A stretch of DNA of 53,467 nucleotides from a virus. Below the pieces are notes generated by a model, which saw only the letters and a program-made list of their open reading frames with translations, was not told where the DNA came from and did no database searches. Positions 1-9,451 of the stretch are shown here, piece by piece; the first letter of the stretch is position 1, and each line of letters begins with the position of its first letter. The stretch is from positions 1 through 53,467 of the IMG/VR virus record IMGVR_UViG_3300021373_000910. One strand, given 5' to 3'. The translations under genes and the position numbers were made by a program.

Positions 1-1967
1 CTACTGGGACTGTACTTGCTGAGTATGTGGGAGTTATCTCACTGGGTACTGTTGATGGTAAAGCGATCACAAATATCACTGCGACTGACATTTCCTTCTC
101 CGGTGCCACTATCACGTCAACAGGAGAAAACTTTGGTATTTTTGTAACTGGGGATACTATTACCGTAAGCGGTAGCGCAAACGGAAATGATGGCACATAT
201 GTTGTAACTAACGTCACTTCAGACGGTGCTGGCGGTACTGCTGACGTACTTACAGTTAAAGATTACATTTCAGACACAGCAACAGCATTCACCGCAGAAA
301 CTGTTGGTGCTTCCGTTACAATTGGCGGCGGTGACACTGTTTACTACGCATTCCGTCCCGCTCTCAGAAAAGCTGGACTTGTTATCACGGCTACTAATAC
401 AATTACAGGTGCGGCTGGAGATTTTGATTCGTTCTCTAATGGAGATATCATCGTCATTTCTGGAACATCGGGTGGAACGAATGACGGCCAATTTACAATT
501 GCTACAGCCGCTAGTAACAACATTGTATTGACGGGAACACCGTTGACTAACACAACTGAAGCTGATGTTGTTAATATTCGAAATATTAATTACGGAACGA
601 CTGCTGACTTTACATATGCTGGTGCCGTAAACGAAGCAATTCAAACGTTTGATGGAACTACGGATAACAGAACTAACGAACTTTCTCTCTTCGTTCGTGA
701 AGAAGGTAAGACGTTTGGTAAGTCAGACTCAGTGTCGATTGGTATCGCATCTGGTGCGGCTGTAAACTATCAGGTATTCCGATTCCCACTTGCGGAGTTG
801 AGAGATCTTGATTATACAATTTCTGACAAGGTTATCGAAGCCGCTGATGGTGCTAACGAAAAGTATGATGTTGCGGCTGGTAATGGTCCAGAGATCAACT
901 ATCTCGCCGCTGACGTTTCTTCCGCTACACTCTACTCTGGTGGAGTTGATCTTAACACATCCAGAAACTTTGGTGTAACGATCAGTGCGGAGAATGGCAC
1001 TGGAACTGGCAATCTTACACTTCAAGAGCTATATTCTTGGGTTAAGTATCGTCTACGTAGAACAACTAACGTCGATGACGAAGGTGCGGATTCAATCGTT
1101 CAGGTTGGTAAGACTTCTGACGAATTGTTGACATTCGTTGGACCAACTCTACAGACATTGCTTGTAGAACACGCTGACGGCGCTACAAACGATGCTGGTG
1201 TTGCTATCATTAACTTCTCTAGTGGAGATATTGGTAACTTAGCATTCCGATACACTGGTGGTGGTGGATCGCTAGAACTCTTCCCGAAGATTGCTTCTGG
1301 TACGATCTCATTCAACGACAACTTAATTAACGATAGCGAACCTTCGTTTACAGTCTACTATGAGTATACTCGTGAGTTTGATGTTACGGCACTTTCCGTC
1401 ACATCTGCTTCAGGTCAAACTGCTACAATTACAGACGGTGGTACTAATAATATGCCAGAAGTGACAGTCGGAGACTATCTTGACTTCTCTGGATTCACTA
1501 ATGCTGGAAACAATGGAGTTTGGGAAGTTACTGGAAGCATCGTAGCTGGTAGTGCGGCTGATACAACTGCATCCTTTGCGGCAACTAAGTTAGATGACGA
1601 TAATCCAAATGGAGCGGTCACTAACGAAGCTCAAACTACTGGAACTGAAAACTTCCGTTTTAATCCTGTTAACTCGCCTGATGCGATTATTGTACTTCAA
1701 GCAAATGGTACAAGTGAAATATCAGGCTCTGGTTCTGGAAGCATCAATGCTAATGGATTCGCATTCGACTACGCTTTCACTGGTGACACGACTCCCAACT
1801 CTGCAAACGGAGAAGAAAATCGACTTTCTGATACTGCGGTAAATACAGTAATTAGAGCAGTTGGTACTGATACAGCACAGTGGGTATCAACGCCCTTCAT
1901 AATTAACGAAGGTAACGCTAATAATATTACTGTGGTAGCGCCTCTCGAAAGAAACTATGCTCCATAA
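1..1967 (+). CDS. Beta-rich virion structural protein, 5' end outside window
   Basis: The reading frame is open from base 3, so the gene starts before the window and its N terminus is missing; the first start-like codon seen (GTG at 27) is probably internal. About 650 residues are visible, rich in Thr, Ser, Gly, Asn and Val with few charged residues, typical of phage fibre or appendage proteins. At least three copies of a short beta motif occur: Gly-Asp-x-Ile/Leu, then about ten residues, then Asn-Asp/Asn-Gly-x-Tyr/Phe/Trp-x-Val/Ile, at about residues 42-60, 142-165 and 470-500 of the visible part. The same motif recurs in the protein at 24164-25855. I do not recognise a specific family. A virion role is inferred from composition, neighbours and late-type promoters. 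Confidence 0.6.
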   Translation, partial: TGTVLAEYVGVISLGTVDGKAITNITATDISFSGATITSTGENFGIFVTGDTITVSGSANGNDGTYVVTNVTSDGAGGTADVLTVKDYISDTATAFTAETVGASVTIGGGDTVYYAFRPALRKAGLVITATNTITGAAGDFDSFSNGDIIVISGTSGGTNDGQFTIATAASNNIVLTGTPLTNTTEADVVNIRNINYGTTADFTYAGAVNEAIQTFDGTTDNRTNELSLFVREEGKTFGKSDSVSIGIASGAAVNYQVFRFPLAELRDLDYTISDKVIEAADGANEKYDVAAGNGPEINYLAADVSSATLYSGGVDLNTSRNFGVTISAENGTGTGNLTLQELYSWVKYRLRRTTNVDDEGADSIVQVGKTSDELLTFVGPTLQTLLVEHADGATNDAGVAIINFSSGDIGNLAFRYTGGGGSLELFPKIASGTISFNDNLINDSEPSFTVYYEYTREFDVTALSVTSASGQTATITDGGTNNMPEVTVGDYLDFSGFTNAGNNGVWEVTGSIVAGSAADTTASFAATKLDDDNPNGAVTNEAQTTGTENFRFNPVNSPDAIIVLQANGTSEISGSGSGSINANGFAFDYAFTGDTTPNSANGEENRLSDTAVNTVIRAVGTDTAQWVSTPFIINEGNANNITVVAPLERNYAP

Positions 1968-1970
1968 ATA
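1963..1970 (+). promoter_or_regulatory. Weak late-promoter-like box (CATAAATA)
   Basis: One mismatch to the T4 late promoter TATAAATA, overlapping the TAA stop of the upstream gene and lying just before a terminator-like hairpin. It could drive the 2022 gene, but the hairpin in between weakens the case. Confidence 0.3.
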
Positions 1971-1978
1971 ACTTTGAC

Positions 1979-1997
1979 GGGGGAGCTAGTCTCCCCC
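1979..1997 (+). terminator. Terminator-like hairpin
   Basis: A perfect 7-bp stem (GGGGGAG / CTCCCCC) with a 5-base loop CTAGT, 11 bases after the stop of the first gene. The T-tract behind it is short (ATTTAAC), so termination may be partial. Confidence 0.6.
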
Positions 1998-2021
1998 ATT
2001 TAACCTTTACGAGGATTTATT

Positions 2022-2321
2022 ATGAGAATCAACATTCAAGTTGCCGCAGACATTCTTGCATTGACGGAAGATGAGCTACTTATGGAAGCTCAGCAGGTCG
2101 ATGAACTCACTGCGCATTTCGTTCCCCCCACAGATATGATCTATAACGATGACGGAACCGTTCGCTTTGTCGATGATGGGGATTCTGAGTCTACGTGGGA
2201 GTTTGAGATGGATGAAGTTCTTGCGCATAAAAAAGTGCTTGACGAAAAGAAAGAAACTGAGCGAGATGCTAAAATCCGTAAAGCTGTAAGAGAAGCAAAC
2301 GAAGAAATGATCGAGGGCTAA
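2022..2321 (+). CDS. Small acidic protein of unknown function
   Basis: 99 residues, not recognised. The start is preceded by GAGG (2011-2014). The N terminus is hydrophobic-acidic, the middle is rich in Asp and Glu, and the last 35 residues are a charged Lys/Glu helix. The stop codon abuts the ATG of the next structural gene with no gap, so the two are probably translationally coupled. In T4-like phages small charged proteins directly before a long fibre gene are sometimes chaperones or scaffolds; that is only a suggestion from position. Confidence 0.55.
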   Translation: MRINIQVAADILALTEDELLMEAQQVDELTAHFVPPTDMIYNDDGTVRFVDDGDSESTWEFEMDEVLAHKKVLDEKKETERDAKIRKAVREANEEMIEG

Positions 2322-4421
2322 ATGGCAGTTCCATCATACGGTACAGACATTGTTACACTAGACGGCTCAGTCTATACTGCGACAGGTGGAACTTCTCTTG
2401 TTGTCAATGATTATGCCGCTGTTGGCGGAGGACAGGCTGGTCTTAACGAAGAAACAGATTACTATCTAATTGGAACAGAATGTATTTCTAAAAACGCATT
2501 TGGTAACGGTTCTCAAGAAAAGGGTATTGTTGACGATACAAATGCGGGTGGAAATATTGCGACAACACTCGCATCAGGTAATAATCCTGGCGGTAATCAG
2601 TACGTGTATATTTGGATGTTCTTTAATGCTCCTGCCTCGTTAGCTACAGCGGTATTGCCCCTCAACCAACGAGGTGGACTACACGCAATCATTGGGCCGA
2701 ATACAAATAACTATAACGCATATTCCGTTTCCGGCTCAGATTTACAGGACTATGGTGCTGACTGGGTTTGTGGATCTATTGACGTTAATGTTACTCCCGC
2801 AAATGGTCTTGCGCTAACCACCGTCGGAAATGGCGCAGGAGGAAACTATAGTGTTTTCGGCGCAGGAGCAAGCATTCCCACACAAGGCCCGACGAAAGGT
2901 GCTCCTTTTGCGATTGAAGGTATTCGAAGAGGTGCATACATTGATGCTGTAGAAGGCGAAACGGCCAACCCAGTTACTTTTGCGGGCTTAGAGGGATTTG
3001 ACGGTGGTGACAACATCAATGGTCGCTTAGGTGTTTTTACTGAACGAAGAGGCGTATACATTCTAAACACTGAAGTAAGACTAGGAAGTTCAACTCAGCT
3101 TTGTTTTATGCGTGATACATCTGGTGTTACTATTCGAAGACAAAATGATGCTACACCTTGGTATTCAAATACTGAAACCGACGGCGGAAAACATAGAATA
3201 CAAATACTCAATTCTTCTTCTGATATTGAATGGGAAAATGTAACTATTCTTGAAGATGCGATTGATATTCTTATTAATTCGACTGACAATCCTATCGTTA
3301 AGTTTACAGCTTGTTCTTTTTTTGGTGTTAGATTACTTCAGTGTGGTGGTGCGAACACAGAACTGACTCGTTGCACATTTGGAACAACTTCAGCGACGAT
3401 TTCATCTAATACAATGGCTGGAACAAACACTGAAGCAAGAGTTATTCAAAATGGTGCTACTATTACTTCTTGTACAGTTAGTGGGACAAGCAACACGGCG
3501 GAAACATCCGGAATTGAAGTTAGTGGGACTAATGCTACAGATCTTTCTAAGATCACTAACTGTAACTTTACAGGAAATGGTAGAGCGCTATTACTTGGTC
3601 AAATTGCTGGTGGACAAGGAGATGTAACAGTCATATATGATGGGCATTCATTTACTCCAAACGCACAACTTGGATATAATGATGGAGCAGTTCAATCAGC
3701 AACTACAGGCCCGCAAGGAAATTCCGGTGCTGTTATTGAAGTTGAAGTTTTATCGGGAACAAATTTAATAATTTCTGTATCTAATACAAGTCAGATACCT
3801 TCAGTGTATAATACTGGAAGCGGTCAAGTCACTATTCAGGCAGATGTTTCGGTGTCAATATCAGGTGTATTAGGAAACTCCGAAGTATCGATAATGCAAA
3901 GCCCTTCTCCTTACAGTCAAAACGGAGCAACACGAACTACTTTGTTCAATGAAGACACTGTGGCTGCTGTAACAGGAACTGATATTGAATTCGTTACTGT
4001 ACCTCAGGGTGCCGGTCCGGTATTGTTCATAGATAGTACGACAACAGATTTTACAAACATTACTGGATTAGCTGTTACAACGCCACCCCAAGTGATTCGT
4101 GTAACTCATAGAGATAATCTTGCTTTATTTGATGAGTTCGAGGTAGTTTCAATATCTGCAAATACTATCGGTGTGACTGCCGTTGGACAAAGCTCTATTA
4201 AGCAACAAGATCTGGTAGATTCGCCTGGTGAAACTGTTACTGTAGAAAAAGTAGATGCGACTTACACATTTAATGTGCCGTCAGGAACTGACATTGATGT
4301 GCTTATTTATAGAGTGGGTAGCTTACCTGTTTACTTATTAGAACAAACAATTACAACAGAAAATGCGTCTTTTCCTATTTCTCAGTCACTAGATAGAAAT
4401 TACGATTCGTTTGAAGTGTAG
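2322..4421 (+). CDS. Beta-helix-like virion or fibre protein
   Basis: 699 residues, Gly/Thr/Ser/Asn-rich. The middle (roughly 230-440) has repeated short strands with Asn/Thr/Cys turns, such as ITNCNFTGN, as in right-handed beta-helices of tail fibres and tailspikes. The C-terminal part is composed of short beta segments. No catalytic motif of a depolymerase could be picked out with confidence. It begins directly on the stop of the preceding small gene and is followed by a late promoter for the next gene. Probably an adsorption-apparatus or surface protein; the exact role is unknown. Confidence 0.6.
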   Translation: MAVPSYGTDIVTLDGSVYTATGGTSLVVNDYAAVGGGQAGLNEETDYYLIGTECISKNAFGNGSQEKGIVDDTNAGGNIATTLASGNNPGGNQYVYIWMFFNAPASLATAVLPLNQRGGLHAIIGPNTNNYNAYSVSGSDLQDYGADWVCGSIDVNVTPANGLALTTVGNGAGGNYSVFGAGASIPTQGPTKGAPFAIEGIRRGAYIDAVEGETANPVTFAGLEGFDGGDNINGRLGVFTERRGVYILNTEVRLGSSTQLCFMRDTSGVTIRRQNDATPWYSNTETDGGKHRIQILNSSSDIEWENVTILEDAIDILINSTDNPIVKFTACSFFGVRLLQCGGANTELTRCTFGTTSATISSNTMAGTNTEARVIQNGATITSCTVSGTSNTAETSGIEVSGTNATDLSKITNCNFTGNGRALLLGQIAGGQGDVTVIYDGHSFTPNAQLGYNDGAVQSATTGPQGNSGAVIEVEVLSGTNLIISVSNTSQIPSVYNTGSGQVTIQADVSVSISGVLGNSEVSIMQSPSPYSQNGATRTTLFNEDTVAAVTGTDIEFVTVPQGAGPVLFIDSTTTDFTNITGLAVTTPPQVIRVTHRDNLALFDEFEVVSISANTIGVTAVGQSSIKQQDLVDSPGETVTVEKVDATYTFNVPSGTDIDVLIYRVGSLPVYLLEQTITTENASFPISQSLDRNYDSFEV

Positions 4422-4425
4422 TCGA

Positions 4426-4433
4426 TATAAATA
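4426..4433 (+). promoter_or_regulatory. T4-type late promoter
   Basis: Exact TATAAATA in the 46-base gap before the 895-residue gene at 4468. This is the sequence recognised by RNA polymerase carrying the gp55 late sigma factor, which is encoded at 14805. Confidence 0.8.
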
Positions 4434-4467
4434 ATTAAAATTAGAACAATTTTAGCGGGATAATTAA

Positions 4468-7155
4468 ATGGCGCTCGGAGATAAAAGATTTACTAGAATT
4501 CCACCAGAGAGTACTGGTGATCGTGTATACATGATCCACACTGCCGAGATTGAGTTCGGAACGAACACTGGCGGAAATAGCATTGGATACAACTGGAAGA
4601 TCGGCTCAATGTACACTGTCACAGGATTTGGGATGGTGCATCTTCACGGTGTTTATGATAAAGGTGACGGTACTGGCGTTCTTGCTGTTCACTACTCAAA
4701 AGCAAATAAATTTGAGAATAACGAGCCTAGCGTTGGTCAAACAATCGTCGATCCCGACGATGGCGGTGCTACTCGAATTGTGGGTGAAGTTGTTCGATTT
4801 TACGATGTCTATATTCCAGCACAAAATATCATGGGATATGACAATCCCGAATATGGGCTCGACATTGATCCATATGGATCAGCACTCGTAACACTAGCGG
4901 ACGGTCGCCCAACTCTCGATGCGTTCGGTAAACTTCGCACAACAGGCGCAACTCACTTAGGTGAGTATGTTTACTCTAATATTGACGAACTCTTAGAAAA
5001 CTTTTCGTTGACATATCTTAATACAGCCGCAAGGGCAAAACGAGAAGCAGATGTCTTTTTTAGTGATACTGGAAAGTACATTGAGCCAAGAGTAAAAGAA
5101 CAACAAGACTTTGCGGCGGCTTCAAGCAAGACCTATCATCACTATATACCCGGCTCTGGTCATTTGTTCATGGGAACAATGTTGTTTAGTGATACTGGCA
5201 AAGTAAGTGCATTGCCTGCAACTAATTCAGGTACGGAAAGAAATTTTGGACTTTTTGACGCAGACAATGGATTTATGTTTCGTGTCGGCCCAACGGGTGT
5301 CCTTTATCTCGTAAGAAGATCAAGTGTATCTGGATCTGTTAAGAATTATATTTTAGCATCATCGGATACATCGGACGGATTCGATAACTTCAATGGCGAC
5401 TTAATTAACGGCTCCAGAACATTGAGCAATCGTAGTCAGATGGACTTCGACTTATCAAAGGACAATATCTTCTGGCTTGATATTCAGTGGCATGGCGCAG
5501 GTCGAGTAAGATTTGGCACATTTAATGATGGTCAACGTCTCGTTATTCATGAATACTTCCACGGTAATCGCAACACAGAATCATTAAGTGCAACAGCATC
5601 ACTTCCGGCTTGTCAACAACTGTACTACTACAGCGACAGCGAAATGCAAAATCATGCTGTTTATGGAGATGGGTCGGGAACAGACGGTAACTTTGGGCCG
5701 CTTCCTTCAGACCTTGTTCGTTTGGGCTTAACTTCGTCGAGACCAGAAGATGCTAACTACGTCTACATGAGAAGTTGGAGTTCATCTGTATGGACGGAAA
5801 CAGATATCGATTTACAGTCACTAGGTCGTCCAAAAGTTTACACATCTGGGCACTTGGCTGTAGATGGTGCTGGATTCAGACCATTGTTTACTCTATCTCC
5901 AAAAGAATTGCTTGCTTCGGGTTCAGTAGATCATAGTCTTTTTGTTCCTACAAAGATCACTGCATATGCATATGATAATAATGTGGATACTGAGGGAGAG
6001 ATTTCTGCGGGAGCAAATCGTGACGCAATTGTACACTTCCGAATAGGTAGAGATTGCGTTCATAGCGGCCACGATTTTCAAGACATCCCAGGCACTAACT
6101 TTCAAATTTCAACTGCTGGTACTTCATTCGAAGACACAAACTTATCGGGAAATACAAAGAACATCGAATTTGAAGATATGTTCAATGGGCAATTTACAGA
6201 TATTCTCACAGATCGCTATATTAATCTACAAAACGGTGCTTGGAAAAATAGACCCGATGATGGTGGTGTAGCAGAACAAGTTATTTCTGATATCGACAAT
6301 TCAATTGAAACGACAGGAGTGGGAGCGGCTGTTGATGCTGTAGGTAATAGCACTACGCTTTTACTTGACGATCAGACTGCGACAACTACGACAGTCGGAA
6401 CAACCGCAATATATTCTACTACAATTGAAGTAGCAGACGCAACTGGATTTGTTATCGGTGGATCAGTAACCGTTCTTGATTCAAATAATACTCCATTGAC
6501 ATCTGACGGAACAAACATTCTTGATATCAATGGAAGCGTGTTGACGCTAACTAAGCCAATTCAGAACAAGGCAATTCCTGCGGCGACTACACTGACGCAC
6601 ATTAAGTTAATCGAAGGTGGTGCGATCAGCGGAACAAACATTCCCGCAAACACTGTAATTCGTTCAGTGGATAGTGGAACTCAAGTCACATTAAGTTCAG
6701 CAACAACCGGAACGTTCTCTGGCGCTGAAACGTTTACGATGACTCGACCACCAGTCGTTACGATTGATCCGACTGATGCTGAATGTAGACCAGAAACAAG
6801 TGATCGTTGGCTGTTAAGAGAACCACAAACAGCAACATTCCCATTGAATGAAAATACCGCAGATGGCGCATTGCATTGTCATAGTATCTCTTCTACTGGT
6901 ATTGCAAATCCATTCCCAAGAACTGTTTTCATTAAGATTGTTAACTTGACGAAAGCGTATTTGTATCAAGATCGATTGCTTACGATTCCTGTGGATACAA
7001 CTGATTTTGCTTTCGATCCTGCGTCAGTGAATCCTGTTATTCATGGATTTACAGGATCTCGCTCGACTTGGACTTTCTTTGCACACGAGCAAATTAAGGA
7101 TATGCAAGATCCTAGAATTATGTTTAGCATTACTTGGAAAGAGATACTTCAGTAA
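4468..7155 (+). CDS. Large virion structural protein
   Basis: 895 residues; start ATG 34 bases after a late promoter. The N-terminal two thirds is mixed alpha/beta with aromatic residues. The segment at about 640-770 is Thr/Val/Gly-rich beta repeats resembling fibre shafts. The C terminus returns to a mixed, aromatic-rich composition. I recall similar proteins annotated only as virion structural proteins in marine T4-like phages. The stop TAA shares its last base with the ATG of the next gene, implying coupled translation and a shared assembly. Not recognised more precisely. Confidence 0.6.
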   Translation: MALGDKRFTRIPPESTGDRVYMIHTAEIEFGTNTGGNSIGYNWKIGSMYTVTGFGMVHLHGVYDKGDGTGVLAVHYSKANKFENNEPSVGQTIVDPDDGGATRIVGEVVRFYDVYIPAQNIMGYDNPEYGLDIDPYGSALVTLADGRPTLDAFGKLRTTGATHLGEYVYSNIDELLENFSLTYLNTAARAKREADVFFSDTGKYIEPRVKEQQDFAAASSKTYHHYIPGSGHLFMGTMLFSDTGKVSALPATNSGTERNFGLFDADNGFMFRVGPTGVLYLVRRSSVSGSVKNYILASSDTSDGFDNFNGDLINGSRTLSNRSQMDFDLSKDNIFWLDIQWHGAGRVRFGTFNDGQRLVIHEYFHGNRNTESLSATASLPACQQLYYYSDSEMQNHAVYGDGSGTDGNFGPLPSDLVRLGLTSSRPEDANYVYMRSWSSSVWTETDIDLQSLGRPKVYTSGHLAVDGAGFRPLFTLSPKELLASGSVDHSLFVPTKITAYAYDNNVDTEGEISAGANRDAIVHFRIGRDCVHSGHDFQDIPGTNFQISTAGTSFEDTNLSGNTKNIEFEDMFNGQFTDILTDRYINLQNGAWKNRPDDGGVAEQVISDIDNSIETTGVGAAVDAVGNSTTLLLDDQTATTTTVGTTAIYSTTIEVADATGFVIGGSVTVLDSNNTPLTSDGTNILDINGSVLTLTKPIQNKAIPAATTLTHIKLIEGGAISGTNIPANTVIRSVDSGTQVTLSSATTGTFSGAETFTMTRPPVVTIDPTDAECRPETSDRWLLREPQTATFPLNENTADGALHCHSISSTGIANPFPRTVFIKIVNLTKAYLYQDRLLTIPVDTTDFAFDPASVNPVIHGFTGSRSTWTFFAHEQIKDMQDPRIMFSITWKEILQ

Positions 7156-7766
7156 TGCCTTCGATTCATCAGTTTTATGGGACTCGATGGAATTGGCTTC
7201 CTGCTGATGAGGGTGGATACCCAAATCAAAAGGTTGCATTCGATGGGCCAACAAGAACGATATTTGTAGATGAAGGAGTGACAACGTTAGACGTAAAGAC
7301 GGATTTGTATTCCGCTTGGAAAGAATGGAATATTGCATCGACGGAAGCACCCGATGCTAGAGTTTGGGATAAAGCATTTACTGCTGTTGGTGGTGACCCG
7401 ATTACTGAAGATAGAGATCTTGGTGTCACATACTTTCTTGAGAATGGATGGAGGATACAGCCCTTTGCTTCAAAGTCATCATATACATTGACGATTGAAG
7501 GAAACTTATATACACGAGAAGCGGGTCAGACTCCGTTTTACTTTGCGGAAGGTGTTTCTGTTTCGCTTGTAAGATCGAATATCGTTGATTTAATTACTGT
7601 AGAAGCTGTTGGTGTGAGTTTGACAGATCAGGATATTACGAACATTGCAAATGCTGCCGCAGATCAAGTTTGGGATGAGCAATTAAATTCGCATCAAACA
7701 GCAGGATCTACGGGTAAAAAGCTGAAAGATAACTTAAAGCGTAACTCGTATATCGCCAGAATATGA
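7155..7766 (+). CDS. Conserved phage structural protein
   Basis: 203 residues from ATG 7155, which overlaps the upstream TAA by one base; a TTG start 7 codons earlier is possible but lies inside the previous gene. N-terminal 140 residues are a beta-rich domain containing the pattern Asp-Leu-Tyr-Ser-x-Trp-Lys-x-Trp. The C terminus (about 160-200) has the widespread phage pattern Ala-Ala-Asp-x-Val-Trp-Asp-Glu followed by a Ser-Gly-Lys-rich tail. I recall this arrangement from tail or fibre-associated proteins of many tailed phages, but no specific function. Confidence 0.6.
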   Translation: MPSIHQFYGTRWNWLPADEGGYPNQKVAFDGPTRTIFVDEGVTTLDVKTDLYSAWKEWNIASTEAPDARVWDKAFTAVGGDPITEDRDLGVTYFLENGWRIQPFASKSSYTLTIEGNLYTREAGQTPFYFAEGVSVSLVRSNIVDLITVEAVGVSLTDQDITNIANAAADQVWDEQLNSHQTAGSTGKKLKDNLKRNSYIARI

Positions 7767-7772
7767 GTTTAT

Positions 7773-7780
7773 TATAAATA
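7773..7780 (+). promoter_or_regulatory. T4-type late promoter
   Basis: Exact TATAAATA 22 bases before the head-core gene at 7803. Confidence 0.85.
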
Positions 7781-7802
7781 ATATACTACAGGAGAAATAA
7801 TT

Positions 7803-8015
7803 ATGGATAATACTACATTAGATTTAGTGAGACAGGCTATTAACTCCAAGCCAGACGAATTTAAAGATACGTTTAACGATATCATGACTAACAAAGTTGC
7901 AAATGCAGTCGATATGAAATATGACGAAATGTTTGCTTCCGCTTCAGAGGAAGAGTCCTTTGAAGAGTCAGAGATGGATGACGTAGAACAAGAAATGGAA
8001 ATCGAAGGAGAGTAA
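7803..8015 (+). CDS. 67: Prohead core protein, gp67-like
   Basis: 70 residues, very acidic C-terminal half (Glu/Asp/Met-rich from about residue 45), preceded by AGGAG. T4 gp67 is an 80-residue acidic core protein that is degraded by the gp21 protease to small peptides. The assignment rests on size, acidity and position directly upstream of the gp68-like, gp21 and gp22 genes, not on strong sequence identity. Confidence 0.65.
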   Translation: MDNTTLDLVRQAINSKPDEFKDTFNDIMTNKVANAVDMKYDEMFASASEEESFEESEMDDVEQEMEIEGE

Positions 8016-8018
8016 GGT

Positions 8019-8444
8019 ATGAGAACCTTGCAAGACATCATACAGGAAGCTGTTGATAAGCCTCGTTCAGAAGACGAACAGCGTTTTATCGACAAGCATA
8101 TTGTAGATAAAAAAGATCATCCAGAAGCTGAAGAAAGTCAATTCACTTCTAAGTCTAAAAAGGCTAAGCGCCGGGCAGACAGAGAAGAGGGTAATGACGC
8201 TGCAGTTTACGAAGAGCGTTTGCTTGGATTCTCTAATTTTATTTCTTTAGAGGAGTCAGTCAAACCCGGTAAGATGACCTTGCAAGATGGCTCTTCCGTA
8301 ATGATTGGCAAAGAAGATGCCTCGGCAATCAAATCTGTAATGGGATCTATGAGTGGATCTAGCAAGAAAAAGATGCACGAAAAGATGATGAAGAATAAGA
8401 AAGGATTTGAGGAGATTGTAAAATTTGCTAGGGAGGCTGCTTAA
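8019..8444 (+). CDS. 68: Prohead core protein, gp68-like
   Basis: 141 residues, the same length as I recall for T4 gp68. The N terminus MRTLQDIIQEAVDK resembles the T4 capsid-targeting sequence, with an Ile-x-Glu protease-type site at residues 8-10. The middle is a highly charged stretch containing a DEQRFIDKH pattern I recall from T4-like core proteins; the C terminus is Lys/Met-rich. It sits three bases after the gp67-like gene. Inferred role: scaffold-core component of the prohead, processed by gp21. Confidence 0.6.
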   Translation: MRTLQDIIQEAVDKPRSEDEQRFIDKHIVDKKDHPEAEESQFTSKSKKAKRRADREEGNDAAVYEERLLGFSNFISLEESVKPGKMTLQDGSSVMIGKEDASAIKSVMGSMSGSSKKKMHEKMMKNKKGFEEIVKFAREAA

Positions 8445-8710
8445 TGCCTAGCGTAGTCAAGCCATTAAGTCCAGCAGAAGATATCGCAAGCGGAGTCTCT
8501 GGAGCGGCCAGTGATATCAGCTTGGCTACTTTGGTTTCAGTAACAAACATGGATCCAGCACCAGCGCTGGTTATTATAGTGGAAACTGGAAACGGCATAT
8601 ACGTTAGTCCAAATGGAACTGTTTTTATCGAAAAAGAGCCTGCTCAAACTTTGGATGCTCCAGCCGCCACTACAGTTGTTTGGGCCAGTGCGATTGCATA
8701 TAGAGCATAA
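8444..8710 (+). CDS. Small unknown protein in head operon
   Basis: 88 residues; its ATG overlaps the preceding TAA by one base. Low charge, rich in Ala, Val, Ser and Pro, predicted mostly beta strand. Position between core proteins and the protease suggests a minor capsid or decoration protein. I do not recognise it. Confidence 0.55.
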   Translation: MPSVVKPLSPAEDIASGVSGAASDISLATLVSVTNMDPAPALVIIVETGNGIYVSPNGTVFIEKEPAQTLDAPAATTVVWASAIAYRA

Positions 8711-8722
8711 GGATAATAATAA

Positions 8723-9403
8723 ATGTCACTACTCATAAAAGAAATTGTTGAAGAAGTTCAATATATCACGGAAGAAAACGAGTCTGGTGGTAAGACGTAT
8801 TTCGTCGAAGGTGTTATCATGCAAGGTAACATCAAGAATAGAAACGGGCGCATTTATCCTTCTGAAGTTTTGTTTAACGAAACGAATCGTTATATCAAAA
8901 ATTACGTAGAAAAGAATCGTGCATACGGTGAGTTAGGACATCCCGCTGGTCCCACAATCAATTTGGATCGTGTGTCTCACATGTTCACCGAGTTGCGAAC
9001 AGAAGGTGACAATGTAGTTGGTCGAGCAAAAGTCATGGGAACTCCGATGGGCGAGATTGTTAAAAGTCTCATCGACGAAGGCGCTGTAATCGGAATTTCT
9101 TCTCGTGGAATGGGCTCGCTTAAGCAAAATAAAAGTGGCATCATGGAAGTCCAAAAGGATTTCATGCTTGCTACAGCAGGTGATATCGTTGCTGATCCAT
9201 CTGCGCCAGATGCATTTGTCAAAGGTGTAATGGAAGGAGTTGATTGGGTATATGACATAGCTTCCTCTACATGGGAGAGAGCTAATGCTTTTGATCAAAT
9301 TGAACAAGAAATTAAAGAAACTGCGAAAGTGTCTAGCAAAGATTTAGAAGCTAAGGCCGGCGTCATGTTCGAAAGATTTCTATCATCTTTAACAAAGATA
9401 TAG
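8723..9403 (+). CDS. 21: Prohead maturation protease gp21
   Basis: 226 residues, close to T4 gp21 (212). This serine protease assembles in the prohead core and cuts scaffold, capsid and internal proteins after sites of the (Leu/Ile)-x-Glu type before DNA packaging. The herpes-assemblin-type motifs are visible: GELGHP around residues 72-77 with the probable catalytic His, and the ISSRG block around 131-135 with the catalytic Ser. It lies directly before the scaffold gene 22 and capsid gene 23, the canonical order. Its probable substrates in this window include the linker-rich proteins at 40192 and 45310. Confidence 0.93.
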   Translation: MSLLIKEIVEEVQYITEENESGGKTYFVEGVIMQGNIKNRNGRIYPSEVLFNETNRYIKNYVEKNRAYGELGHPAGPTINLDRVSHMFTELRTEGDNVVGRAKVMGTPMGEIVKSLIDEGAVIGISSRGMGSLKQNKSGIMEVQKDFMLATAGDIVADPSAPDAFVKGVMEGVDWVYDIASSTWERANAFDQIEQEIKETAKVSSKDLEAKAGVMFERFLSSLTKI

Positions 9404-9407
9404 TTTT

Positions 9408-9415
9408 TATAAATA
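9408..9415 (+). promoter_or_regulatory. T4-type late promoter
   Basis: Exact TATAAATA 36 bases before gene 22, allowing scaffold to be expressed above the protease. Confidence 0.85.
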
Positions 9416-9451
9416 ATAGATAAACTATAACTAATAGTAAGGAGAATTCAT

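Noticed and set aside
270-644. Minus-strand Cys/Ser-rich frame
   Set aside because: Shadow of the beta-rich structural gene; composition reflects its Thr/Ala/Asn codons read backwards.
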